Source of the DNA: Eutreptiella sp. 'Long Island Sound 2002'
Lineage: Eukaryota > Euglenozoa > Euglenophyceae > Eutreptiales > Eutreptiaceae
DNA: 64,000 nt
Assembly: GCA_964036045.1 (NCBI GenBank)
Contig: OZ038381.1
Span: forward strand, 155,948,352 to 156,012,351
Direction of reading: 5' to 3'
Made by a program: the position numbers and the translations under genes. Under the pieces are notes generated by a model. The model did not search any database. It saw only the letters and a program-made list of their open reading frames with translations, and was not told the DNA's origin. Below, in pieces: positions 20,434-30,035 of this stretch (its first letter is position 1; each line of letters begins with the position of its first letter).

Positions 20434-20508
20434 GCTGACCAGGAATTGAACCCAGGACCTCTCAAAAAGAGGTGCCCAGCCCCCTAGGGTGCATACCACT
20501 AGGACAGC
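20434..20508 (-). repeat. tRNA-like segment (SINE-type head)
   Basis: On the minus strand GTCCTAGTGGTATGCA resembles an A box and GGTTCAATTCC resembles a B box, 75 nt overall. A hairpin CCTCT-loop-AGAGG lies between them. The acceptor and T stems do not close properly, so this is a tRNA-derived repeat or pseudogene. Confidence 0.4.
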
Positions 20509-20758
20509 TAAGAATTCATGGGAAAACATAGATAAAGTCATAGGCTCTGCCCTGTATATGTCAGTTCTCAGTCAACTCAGGAAAAGATGATTTGCCTCAC
20601 ATTGATAGGGGATTAAGGGGTCCACTCCATATCCTGATTGGGTGTTTGGTTCCATAGGTCAAAATGTGTTATCACCACTTTTGGTGGGGCCAATACTAAG
20701 ATAGAAATGCCTGGATGCTCAGTGCATCTCTAATACAACTAGAGTATGCCTCAAAGCA

Positions 20759-23632
20759 TTGGAAAAGCACTTTTTCTTACTCCCCCCTTGTGCTGTGGTG
20801 GCCACCACTGTCGCATTTTCAGGAAAAAGGGATTTTTTTCTTGGCCTTTCCTTGGTTTCCACATCCAGCCTATCCCAGCAGCGTCCATCCACCGCCCCAC
20901 CCAACCTTAAACCCGGTCGAGAATCTCCCTCCTCGAGTGAATCTGGTTCCTCCTCTCACGCTCTACCTGATCTTGAAGACAGCAGCAGCGAAGGAGAGCA
21001 GTCTGGTACTGGAATTAGTGGTGATCACTGGGAAAACCACTTCCAGCAGATCTGGAATGAGGAATTCCTGCACCGCCAGAATTGGCTGTTGGCGGAGGCG
21101 GGCTATCGTGGCCGCCTGATGAACTGGTTCCGGGCGTCGTGCCAGTTCATCAGGGACAGCGCCCGGTTGCGATTCGACGCCCAATTGCAGGAGCAAGAGG
21201 ACTGGGAGGAGCTGATGGACCGGTTCGACCACCAGGCCGCTGTGATGGTGCAGATGGCCATCATCGCCGAGGAGAGACGCCAGAATGTGCGTCAGCACGC
21301 TGGTTCGTCGGGCGCCTGGGGTCCGAACGACGACGAGGTCGACGAAATGAGGTGTGATTGGACACATTCCCACCTCTCCAGGGAGCAATTGTCCAAACTC
21401 CCCAGCTCCACCTCCAGTGTTGACACTTGGGTCGACGAGGTGAGAAGCAAAGGAAAAGGTACGAGATGCCCTTCCTGTGGCGAGTGCGCCAAGGACTGCT
21501 CCTGTCGACAGCAGATTTCGTCGCTGGAAGACAGGGTGAAGGAGCTGAAGAAGGCCGCCAAGGAGAAAAAGAGGGATGACGACAGCAAGTGGAAGGAGGT
21601 GGAGCAGAAGCTGGAGAAGCTTACGAATCTGGTACAAAATCTGAGCACTACTGGGCTCACTGGACCAGCGCCTACAATGGCAAGCCACCCAGCACCTACC
21701 TCCTCAGCTGCACCTGCATCCACGCCTTACGGCGTTCCACATTCTCCAGCACCCCCAGCTTTTACTGGCCACCATCCAGCTTTTACTGGAATTTCTGGTA
21801 ACCCCCCTACTGGATTTACAAGTCCTATTGGGTTCAATCTGGGTACCGAAGGAGGAGAATCTTCGTCGGAGAGGTCTGTACTGTCTGTTGGTACTGTCGG
21901 AGATATTGATGGAGAAGCAAGGACCACCGTGAAGGAGCGATCAATGGCCTTGAAGAAGAAGGACCGGCAGCAGAAAGAAAACGAGGCAAAAATCAAAGAA
22001 AAGCAGAAGAAATTGAAGGAGATGAGGCTGCATCAAGCACAACCAACGCCGTTCGTGCAGCCTACTGTGGACCAGGCGTTGCTGGCGGCCGCAAATGCGC
22101 AGGCACAGGCGATGGGAGGCGCCGCAGTCAACCCAGTGTTCGTCAATCCGGTTGGCACAGCCACAAATTTCAACCTGAACCACCTGCTGAACCCGTTGCA
22201 CATGAGGCTTCGAGGGTCTGTAATGAAGCAGCCGAAGTTCTCAGAACACCCAACTTACTGGGCGTCCTTCGAGAGGCAGTTCATGGTGTGGCTGCAGACG
22301 GAGAAACTGGACAAGGAACTCTGGATCCTTGGGTTGATGGACTGTTTGACTGGCAAGCTCAGAGAAAGTACATATAATCTGTATGTGGAAAGACAAGATC
22401 AAGGAGATCCCCTGACTTATGAAGAGCTGTATCGAAGTCTCAAGAAGAAAGGCTCTCGACTTCCTGAAGATCATTACAGGAACCGTCTGGAGAACTTCAG
22501 GGCGATCAAGAAATTATTTCTGGAAGAGATCCAAATAGCAAGGCAAGATTGGGAGTTTTTGGTGCAAGAGGCGGAGAATTCGGGAGAAGGACTTTCTGAA
22601 GGCGAAATGAAGAGGATCCTCCTGAGCAAGCTCACGCCAGAGACCAAGCAGAAGATCAGGGACTCTCAGGCGGACCAAAAAGTCCTGGGCACCTGGGTTG
22701 AAGTCCGAGGATTGCCGGAGACTATGGGAAAAATGGCAGTTCGTGAGTTGCTACACTCTATCAGTGAGGGCAGATGGAGAGTTGGTTTCCACGATTCTGA
22801 ACAGTCGGAGTTTTTCTGCAGCATGGTGGATGGAAAAGTGAAGTATAAGGGAACAGTTTTGAGGGTACGACCGTGGATCTTCTCGTATGGAGTCGAGCAG
22901 ATCTGGGACCAACTTGAAAAGTATGCAAACTTAGAGCGCCAGAAGTCCCAGGATGCACATGGCTTCGGAGGCAAGGTCAGCGCCGTTGGTGAGAAGGGAT
23001 GCTCTGTGTGCATTGCCCTTGGAAAAGAAGGTCGAGCGGCGACTCACACGACCGCAGATCACAGGTGGACGCCCTCAGATCTCAAGACAATTCAGTCCAA
23101 AATGGATGGAAAGGGAAATTCTCCCAAAAATCCCCAGCAGGATGGAGCACGAGATGCTGACCAGCATGGACGGGGAAAGGGTAAAGGGCAGTCCAAAGGA
23201 AAGAACAGAGACTGGACACCAAAAGATTACTCGCAGCAAGGCGGAGATCCAAGTGGCTCAAGATGGACCGATGCTGGTGGAAAATCTGGTGGAAAATCTG
23301 GTGAAAAAGGTGGCAAAGGCCAAGGAAAGTCCGGGAATCAAGATGATTCCAAGGTGAATGGCAACCCCCTGTACGCGGAGACGCCAGCGAACAAGACCTT
23401 CGGCAACAACAAGGATACTGGAGGTCGAGGCAAGGGCAGATCCAACGAATCCAACCCCAATTCCAACACCTCCAACAACAAAGGCCAAGGAGGTAAGAAA
23501 GGTGGTGGTGGAAAGTCATTTGGTGGTCGTGGACGTGGAAAAGGAGTCAATGCCGTCGAAGCAGGAGAAGAATGGGTTCACGAAGGACAAGTACAGGACG
23601 TACAGCCGAACGAAGAAGAAGAATGGAAATAG
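20759..23632 (+). CDS. gag: gag-like nucleocapsid protein of gypsy-1
   Basis: The open frame of 957 codons begins with a TTG and has no ATG until about codon 121, so the real start is unknown (possibly spliced or within the N-terminal Ser/Pro-rich part). A Cys-rich patch (CPSCGECAKDCSC) is followed by a Lys/Glu coiled coil. A Pro/Ala/Ser linker and a helical capsid-like region (from MKQPKFSEHPTYWASF onward) come next. Near the end are a Cys/His cluster (CSVCIALGKEGRAATHTTADH) and a Lys/Gly-rich RNA-binding tail. Such a protein would package the element's RNA in cytoplasmic particles. The frame ends in TAG, and the same frame stays open into the protease. Confidence 0.75.
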   Translation: MEKHFFLLPPCAVVATTVAFSGKRDFFLGLSLVSTSSLSQQRPSTAPPNLKPGRESPSSSESGSSSHALPDLEDSSSEGEQSGTGISGDHWENHFQQIWNEEFLHRQNWLLAEAGYRGRLMNWFRASCQFIRDSARLRFDAQLQEQEDWEELMDRFDHQAAVMVQMAIIAEERRQNVRQHAGSSGAWGPNDDEVDEMRCDWTHSHLSREQLSKLPSSTSSVDTWVDEVRSKGKGTRCPSCGECAKDCSCRQQISSLEDRVKELKKAAKEKKRDDDSKWKEVEQKLEKLTNLVQNLSTTGLTGPAPTMASHPAPTSSAAPASTPYGVPHSPAPPAFTGHHPAFTGISGNPPTGFTSPIGFNLGTEGGESSSERSVLSVGTVGDIDGEARTTVKERSMALKKKDRQQKENEAKIKEKQKKLKEMRLHQAQPTPFVQPTVDQALLAAANAQAQAMGGAAVNPVFVNPVGTATNFNLNHLLNPLHMRLRGSVMKQPKFSEHPTYWASFERQFMVWLQTEKLDKELWILGLMDCLTGKLRESTYNLYVERQDQGDPLTYEELYRSLKKKGSRLPEDHYRNRLENFRAIKKLFLEEIQIARQDWEFLVQEAENSGEGLSEGEMKRILLSKLTPETKQKIRDSQADQKVLGTWVEVRGLPETMGKMAVRELLHSISEGRWRVGFHDSEQSEFFCSMVDGKVKYKGTVLRVRPWIFSYGVEQIWDQLEKYANLERQKSQDAHGFGGKVSAVGEKGCSVCIALGKEGRAATHTTADHRWTPSDLKTIQSKMDGKGNSPKNPQQDGARDADQHGRGKGKGQSKGKNRDWTPKDYSQQGGDPSGSRWTDAGGKSGGKSGEKGGKGQGKSGNQDDSKVNGNPLYAETPANKTFGNNKDTGGRGKGRSNESNPNSNTSNNKGQGGKKGGGGKSFGGRGRGKGVNAVEAGEEWVHEGQVQDVQPNEEEEWK
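20865..20894. repeat. 30-bp inverted repeat, left arm
   Basis: A perfect reverse complement of 23706-23735. It lies within the N-terminal gag coding region. Confidence 0.85.
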
Positions 23633-24557
23633 GGAAGCCAACTTGACCCAAATCCCAACACTGGGGTTGAGTGGCAGGAGACAAAACCCATTAGGGTAGT
23701 TGGGACGGTGGATGGACGCTGCTGGGATAGGCTGGCGCGGTCCTCCGGCCTCCTTTACCCTGCCTGGGTCCTCAGCGCTGTCCGGCGAGGCAAGCAGCGC
23801 CAGTTTCTCTGCTGGATCCAGGTCAGAACGACAGATGGTAAAGTTAAACTTGCCAGATGTCTGATTGACAATGGTTCAGAAGTCAATCTGGTGAGGAAAG
23901 GCTTTCTGCAGGAGGATGAGGAGAAGATGTCCTCAACCCCTGTCCAGCTGGAGGGAGTCAGCGGACATCGCCTTGAAGGTGGCGACAGAGAAGCAGAATT
24001 GGCGGTCAGATTGGTGAAACAATCTGTGTGGAGCGTGGTAGGGACGGTCACGGAGGAGTGGTTTGCTGGAAAATTCTATGAAGCCAGCATAAAGTATGAT
24101 ATATTCTTGGGTCAACCTTGGCTTCACGCTCACCGTGTGTCGCCCATGGGACACAGGACATGCTTCCTCCAGGATGCGTCGACCAGCGACCCGTCCGACC
24201 TGTATTATCTGCACCCATATACCAAGAGTATCCACCAATTCAAGGAGCGAAATAAGCTGCATTTTCAGCAAGATGAGCAGGAATGGACAAGGAATCAAGA
24301 AGAATTCGACGAAGGAAAGGTGGAATCATTGAACTGCAAGAAGTGGAAGTCAGTTTGCTATCGTGTGGTCGACAAATGGCGGGACATTCTGGTGGATTAT
24401 TTCGAAAGGAACCACAATTTTCGTCCTCAAGTTGATGCCTTTGCAAACAAGAAGAATAAAAGATTTCCGAAGTTCTACGACGATGCCTGGAGTGAGGACT
24501 GGTCTGAACCTTTATGGATCAATCCGCCCTTCGACGTATTCCCTCGTGTGGTGCAGA
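23633..24557 (+). CDS. pro: gypsy-1 protease and first half of methyltransferase-like domain
   Basis: This is the same frame as gag, entered through the TAG at 23630-23632. The retropepsin region has the flap-proximal active site CLIDNGSEVNLV (DNG in place of the usual DSG/DTG) and the closing strand YDIFLGQPWL. It would cleave the Gag-Pol precursor. Downstream, VDAFANKKNKRFPKFYDDAW leading to WINPPF is the start of a Dam-like N6-adenine methyltransferase fold, NPPF being the catalytic-type motif. The frame is cut at 24557 by LINE-B; the last 105 bases are the left copy of its target duplication. Confidence 0.7.
23706..23735. repeat. 30-bp inverted repeat, right arm
   Basis: The perfect reverse complement of 20865-20894, placed at the start of the protease region. 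The two arms bracket almost the whole gag. Confidence 0.85.
24453..24557. repeat. 105-bp target-site duplication of LINE-B, left copy
   Basis: It aligns base for base with 28303-28407, with two mismatches (in GTATTCCC versus GTTTTTCC). It carries the WINPPF codons of the gypsy-1 methyltransferase-like domain. Confidence 0.85.
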
Positions 24558-27500
24558 GGTAGGTAGGTAGGTAGGTGCACTCGGTCGTGGAGAGGCGCCC
24601 CATGGTTCCCCCTGGCGTCGCCCCTGTGACGAACAGGAAGAGGCTCCGCGCGTGAAGAGGGGAGGCGGCTTACATCCCGCTAGACCTGACTGTTGGCCCC
24701 CAACAAAGCGGCCCCGGGCTACACCGGGAGGGCTGATCGCCGCCAGCGTGACATGCTTGTCTCGCCGGGAGGGTGGGCCCCCGTGCTTGCGCACGTCCCC
24801 TCCTTTGGGCGGAACCCTAGGGGTTCACCGGACTTCCTGGCGTATCCCGTTCCCAAGGCATGCATGCATGTTCTTGGTACTAGGGTTCCGAGGCGCTTGG
24901 GTGTCGCACGCTCCGCCTCGAGTCCCAAAGCAGCGCAGGCCTTAGGATGCAGCCTTACCCCCGGGCTCCGGATCTCGTTTGGCCGGGTCACCTGCATGGC
25001 ACGGGCTGCCTCAGTGCCCGGGCTGTGGGCACTGGGTTTCCTACTGTTGGCTTGCGTTTGTGGTTGGGTCCGGGTTGCGGTTGGTCGTGGGTTTTGTTTA
25101 CCCCTGCCCGTTGTGGCTGGGGTCTTGGGTGGGTGTGTTTGGGCTCGGTTTGTGGTGTTGTCCCTCTTTTGCCGGCTGTTTGTGGTGTTCGTGGTTGGGC
25201 TTTGGTGTGGGCCTGCTTTCGGGACCTGTGTGGTTTCCTGCGCGTTTCCCTTGCCCCCCGCCGTTTCCGGTTCCGGTGTGCGGTGTGGGCGCCCGGGTCT
25301 CGGCTGTGCCCCGCCCTTCTTGGCTGGGTTGTCGGGTTGTGTTTTTTGCGCTTTTCTTTTTTTTTTTTTTTTTCTGGTTGCTGGGTGTCCTTGTCCCGGG
25401 CCTTGTGGTCTCTCCCCCGTCTCCTTTCTTTCGGGGGCTGCTGGCTTTTTTTTTTTTTTTTTTTTTTTTTTTCTGCTTGTTTCGGTGTCCCTTTTTTCCG
25501 CTGGGCCGCTGTCGCTGGCTTGGTGTTGCCGGTCTTGGCTGGGTGGTCCCCCTGTGCCTGTTTGGGGGTCCTGTCTTCGGTGCCCTCTGGGTGGGAGGTT
25601 TGGCCCCCTTCTGTGTTGTTGGTGGGCGGTTTGGTGGCTGTGGGCTGTTTTCGCGCGCCCGCCCCCCCCCCCCCCTTTTTTTTTTTTTTTTTTTGTTCGG
25701 GGGGGGGGGGGCCTGCCGGGCTGTTCCTCCCGTTGCCTTCCCTCGGCTGGCGGTTGCTCTGTGGCTGGTGTGTGGTGTGGTTGGTCCCTCGCCACTCCTG
25801 GCAGAGGTTCCTGTGTGCTACTCCCCGCCACTCCTGGCTGGGTTTCGCTGCCGGTGGTTGTGGGCGGTCCCCGCCACTCCTCGCTGGGATTTGCCGGCGG
25901 CGGTGGTGTCTGGTGTGTGGCGGTGGTATGTTGGTGGGGTTGTGGCTGGTGTGTGGTGTGGTTGGTCCCTCGCCACTCCTGGCGGAGGTTCCTGTGTGCT
26001 ACTCCCCGCCACTCCTGGGTGGGTTTCGCTTCCGGTGGTGTTGGGCGGGCCCCGCCATTCCTGGCTGGGGTCCGTTGGCGGCGTTGCTGTGTGGTGTGTG
26101 GTGTGTGGCGGTGGTGTGTTGGTGGGGTTGTGGCTGGTGTGTGGTGTGGTTGGTCCCTCGCCACTCCTGGCGGAGGTTCCTGTGTGCTACTCCCCGCCAC
26201 TCCTGGCTGGGTTTCGCTGCCGGTGGTGGTGGGCGGTCCACGCCACTCCTGGCTGGGGTCCGCTTGCGGCGGTGGTGTGTGGTGTGTGGTGTGTGGTGTG
26301 TGGCGGTGGTGTGTGGGTGGGGTTGTGGCTGGTGTGTGGTGTGGTTGGTCCCTCGCCACTCCTGGCGGAGGTTCCTGTGTGCTACTCCCCGCCACTCCTG
26401 GCTGGGTTTCGCTTCCGGTGGTGGTGGGCGGTCCCCGCCACTCCTGGCTGGGGTCCGTTGGCGGCGTTGCTGTGTGGTGTGTGGTGTGTGGCGGTGGTGT
26501 GTTGGTGGGGTTGTGGCTGGTGTGTGGTGTGGTTGGTCCCTCGCCACTCCTGGCGGAGGTTCCTGTGTGCTACTCCCCGCCACTCCTGGCTGGGTTTCGC
26601 TGCCGGTGGTGGTGGGCGGTCCCCACCACTCCTGGCTGGGGTCCGCTTGCGGCGGTGGTGTGTGGTGTGTGGTGTGTGGTGTGTGGCGGTGGTGTGTTGG
26701 TGGGGTTGTGGCTGGTGTGTGGTGTGGTTGGTCCCTCGCCACTCCTGGCGGAGGTTCCTGTGTGCTACTCCCCGCCACTCTTGGCTGGGTTTCGCTGCCG
26801 GTGGTGGTGGGCGGTCCCCGCCACTCCTGGCTGGGGTCCGTTGGCGGCGTTGCTGTGTGGTGTGTGGTGTGTGGCGCTGGTGTGTTGGTGGGGTTGTGGC
26901 TGGCGTGTGGTGTGGTTGGTCCCTCGCCTCTCCTGGCGGAGGTTCCTGTGTGCTACTCCCCGCCACTCCTGGCTGGGTTTCGCTGCCGGTGGTGGTGGGC
27001 GGTCCCCGCCACTCCTGGCTGGGGTCCGCTTGCGGCGGTGGTGTGTGGTGTGTGTTGTGTGGTGTGTGGCGGTGGTGTGTTGGTGGGGTTGTGGCTGGTG
27101 TGTGGTGTGGTTGGTCCCTCGCCACTCCTGGCGGAGGTTCCTGTGTGCTACTCCCCGCCACTCCTGGCTGGGTTTCGCTGCCGGTGGTGGTGGGCGGTCC
27201 CCGCCACTCCTTGCTGGGGTCCGCTTGCGGCGGTGGTGTGTGGTGTGTGGTGTGTGGTGTGTGGCGGTGGTGTGTTGGTGGGGTTGTGGCTGGTGTGTGG
27301 TGTGGTTGGTCCCTCGCCACTCCTGGCGGAGGTTCCTGTGTGCTACTCCCCGCCACTCCTGGCTGGGTTTCGCTGCCGCTGGTGGTGGGCGGTCCCCGCC
27401 ACTCCTGGCTGGGGTCCTTTGGCGGCGGTGGTGTGTGGTGTGTTGTTGGGGTCCCTCGCCACTCCTGGCGGAGGTTTCTGTGTGCTACTCCCCGCCACTC

Positions 27501-28302
27501 CTGGCTGGGTTTCGCTGCCGCTGGTGGTGGGCGGTCCCCGCCACTCCTGGCTGGGGTCCTTTGGCGGCGGTGGTGTGCGTGTTTTGCTTGGCTGGGTCGG
27601 GCGGGCCGGCCTCCCGGGCGCGTTGTGGTGCGCCTCACCTTTTCCTTTGGCCGCTTTGTCTTTCTGCTTTGCTTGGCCCCCTCCGGGCTGGGGTTGCCCC
27701 CCTCTCCTTCGCTGCTGTTGCCGTTCCTCGTTGGCTGGGGTTTGTGGTGTGTGGGTTGGCTGTTGCTTGGCACCTGTTCGTGTGCCGTGGTTCTTTGCGT
27801 GTTGTGCGCGCTCTCCGGGTTTGTGGCACCCGGCGGCCGTCGCTGCTTGGCACCTGTCCGTGTGCCCTGGTTGTGGCCGGCGGCGTGCCTCTCTGGCGTG
27901 CCTCGTGGCCCCGCGTGGTGCGCCGCGCCTCGTCCGGTCCGGTCGCTCTCGGTGCTCCGGTCGGCTTTCCCGACGCCGTGGTGCCTTTCCCCACCCCGGG
28001 AGCTTGCGCCCCCGGCTTTACTGGGCGGCTGCGCGGGGCACGCGGAGGCCGGCCGAGAACCGGGCTCATTGTGCCTGCCGCTGGCCCCCGCCGAGGCAGG
28101 GGCGCTGGGCTCTCCGCGTCGTACCCGTTCGGGGCCCCGCGATGGGGTTGTCCCTGGCGTGTCCCTCCGGCGTCGGTCTTGGGCTGCGTGCGCTGCGGTG
28201 GTTGGCGTGTGTGGACCCGGTCACTGACGCGTCCGGTTTCCCGTACCGTCCGTCTTTCGACGGGGGACTCGGCCGGTGCACCGGGGCTGTTTCGTGTGGA
28301 CG
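24558..28302 (-). mobile_element. 5'-truncated LINE copy (LINE-B)
   Basis: This 3,745-bp insertion lies in gypsy-1, oriented minus. Its 3' end (left) is a GGTAGGTAGGTAGG tail followed by GTGCACTCGGTCGTGGAGAGG, the exact counterpart of the 3' end of LINE-A at about 58850-58893. Homology to LINE-A continues for about 1.2 kb of 3' non-coding sequence, including A-rich and C-rich runs. No RT or endonuclease is present, so only the 3' part was inserted, as expected from incomplete target-primed reverse transcription. Long open frames on both strands are products of the internal satellite. Confidence 0.8.
25775..27575. repeat. 181/188/195-bp satellite with heptamer ladder
   Basis: The landmark TTGGTCCCTC starts at 25781, 25962, 26150, 26345, 26533, 26728, 26916, 27111 and 27306, giving spacings of 181, 188, 195, 188, 195, 188, 195 and 195. 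A shortened unit of about 140 bp follows. Units differ by multiples of seven, which corresponds to the copy number of an internal GTGTGGT heptamer. The array is absent from LINE-A. Confidence 0.9.
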
Positions 28303-28407
28303 AGAATAAAAGATTTCCGAAGTTCTACGACGATGCCTGGAGTGAGGACTGGTCTGAACCTTTATGGATCAATCCGCCCTTCGACGTTTTTCCTCGTGTG
28401 GTGCAGA
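28303..28407. repeat. 105-bp target-site duplication of LINE-B, right copy
   Basis: Matches 24453-24557 with two substitutions. After this block the gypsy-1 pol frame continues. Confidence 0.85.
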
Positions 28408-30035
28408 AGCTGAAGCAATCCGGCGCGAAGGCGATTTTAATTGTCCCCAATTGGCCAAGACAAGAGTGGTTCAAGGACATTATGGACATTTCAATCGACA
28501 TTGTCGAGCTACCTCACAAGGGAGTGAAGCTGTATTGCGAAGACAATGGCAAGCCTTTGCCGCAGCGTTCGTGGAGCACGTTGGCGTGCTTAGTTGACGG
28601 GAATCTGGGAGATTATTGGCAAGATGACAGTGAAATGGGAACAGAAGAGGTCATCTCAAATTCCTCAAGAATCGACGGAATTGAGGTGGATGAAGGCGAT
28701 CGAGAGCGGAATCCCGACGTATCGTCGCGGAAGGAGGGAAGGACAATCAGCGTCCCTCAAGAGAACGTCTCCATCCATTACAATTCGTCCCCATCAGACA
28801 AGAATCAAGCCAAAAATGTCAAGATTTCAAGCAAGAATGATGACAAATCTCCAAGAATCTCGCCTGAATTGACAGGAATGAAGCTGAATTCGTCCGACCA
28901 TCCCTTCAAGACATTCGTGGACCCCTTTCATTGGTGGGATCCCACGGAGGAGCGAGCTCAGGTGAGCTTCATCCGCCAACAATGCGAGGAAGAAGTTTGG
29001 AATGAAGTGGCCAAGAACATGAGACCACGACCAACAATTCGCAAATTGGTGGACATAATGTCGGTGATTAAATGTGGGAATCAGGTCGACGGAGACAAGA
29101 TATCTGCAAGAAGGGACGCAGTGTTCGAAGATTATCAAGATGACGTGCTGAGTGGGAAGTTGTGGAAAAACCCCCCAATTCGATGTGAAAATGGGGAAGC
29201 CAAGATTGACATAATCGAAGGCTCAAAGGCGCACAAACAACGTCCATTCTATCTCCACGGCACCAAAGCAGATGCCCTGCGAAAGATTATTGAGCGCAAT
29301 CTCTATGAGTTCGGTTGGTTGGAGGGCTGCATGAGTTCTGAGTGGTGTTCAGCACCATTTACTGTGCCAAAACCCCCACCTGCTGACCAATCCAGCATAG
29401 ATGCTTGGCGTCTAGTGGTGGATTACAGAGCCCTGAATGCCGCCACAGTACCAGACGCGCATCCTCTTCCTTTAATCGAGAAGGAGATCGCCGCGAGAGC
29501 CAAAGGCAAGCTCTTTACTGTGTTGGATTTGCGCCATGGCTTTCACCAAATGCTACTTCGAAAGGAGGATAGGCATTTGAAGGCAATGTGCACGCCCTGT
29601 GGCACTGTCCAGTGGACTGTACTGCCGATGGGTCTGAAGAATGCGCCGTCGATGTTCCAGAAGATGATGGAGACTATTTTTTTTCAGAAGCACAAGTCTC
29701 TGGATTTACAAGAATTCTGCAGCATCTACATTGACGACCTTCTGAATGCCACGCCGTTGGGAAAAAACTTTGATGAGTGCCTGAAGTTGCACGAAGAACA
29801 AGTTCGAAAAGTTCTCGAAGTCCTTCGACAAGAGAAGCTCGTGTGTGGACCCAAGAAGGGCAAAATGTTCCTCCAGAGTGTGGAATGTTGTGGCTCTGTC
29901 TTGGAAGATGGGACAAGAAGACCAGCCCCAGGGAAAATGGCTGCCCTGCAGCTCTGGGAAAGGCCTAAAACCATCACGCAGCTTCGTGCCTTTTTAGGCT
30001 GCTGCAATTATTACCACGAGTTCCTTCCTCTCTAG
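28303..30035 (+). CDS. pol: gypsy-1 pol: methyltransferase-like domain and reverse transcriptase
   Basis: The region resumes the frame left at 24557. First comes the second half of the methyltransferase-like domain (LWINPPFDVFPRVVQ, then GAKAILIVPNWPRQEWF). A linker of about 200 residues follows. The RT palm begins near 29270, with WRLVVDYRALN (fingers), FTVLDLRHGFHQ (motif A Asp), LPMGLKNAPSMFQ (motif B) and SIYIDDLL (catalytic YIDD near 29725-29745). The thumb ends at TAG 30033-30035 in FLPL-stop-AKFSGPL, where the gypsy-2 protein has Tyr. RT would copy the element's RNA in virus-like particles. The stop is most simply a nonsense mutation of a Tyr codon. Confidence 0.8.

Noticed and set aside
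20434-20508. A functional tRNA gene
   Set aside because: A and B boxes are recognisable but the acceptor and T stems do not pair properly in any register tried.
24693-28309. Very long overlapping plus-strand open frames (over 1,000 codons in three frames) and long minus-strand frames
   Set aside because: They cross the LINE-B 3' region and its GT-rich satellite. Several frames on both strands are open at once because stops are rare in this composition, and the encoded sequences are only Val/Cys/Trp or Pro/His/Thr repeats.
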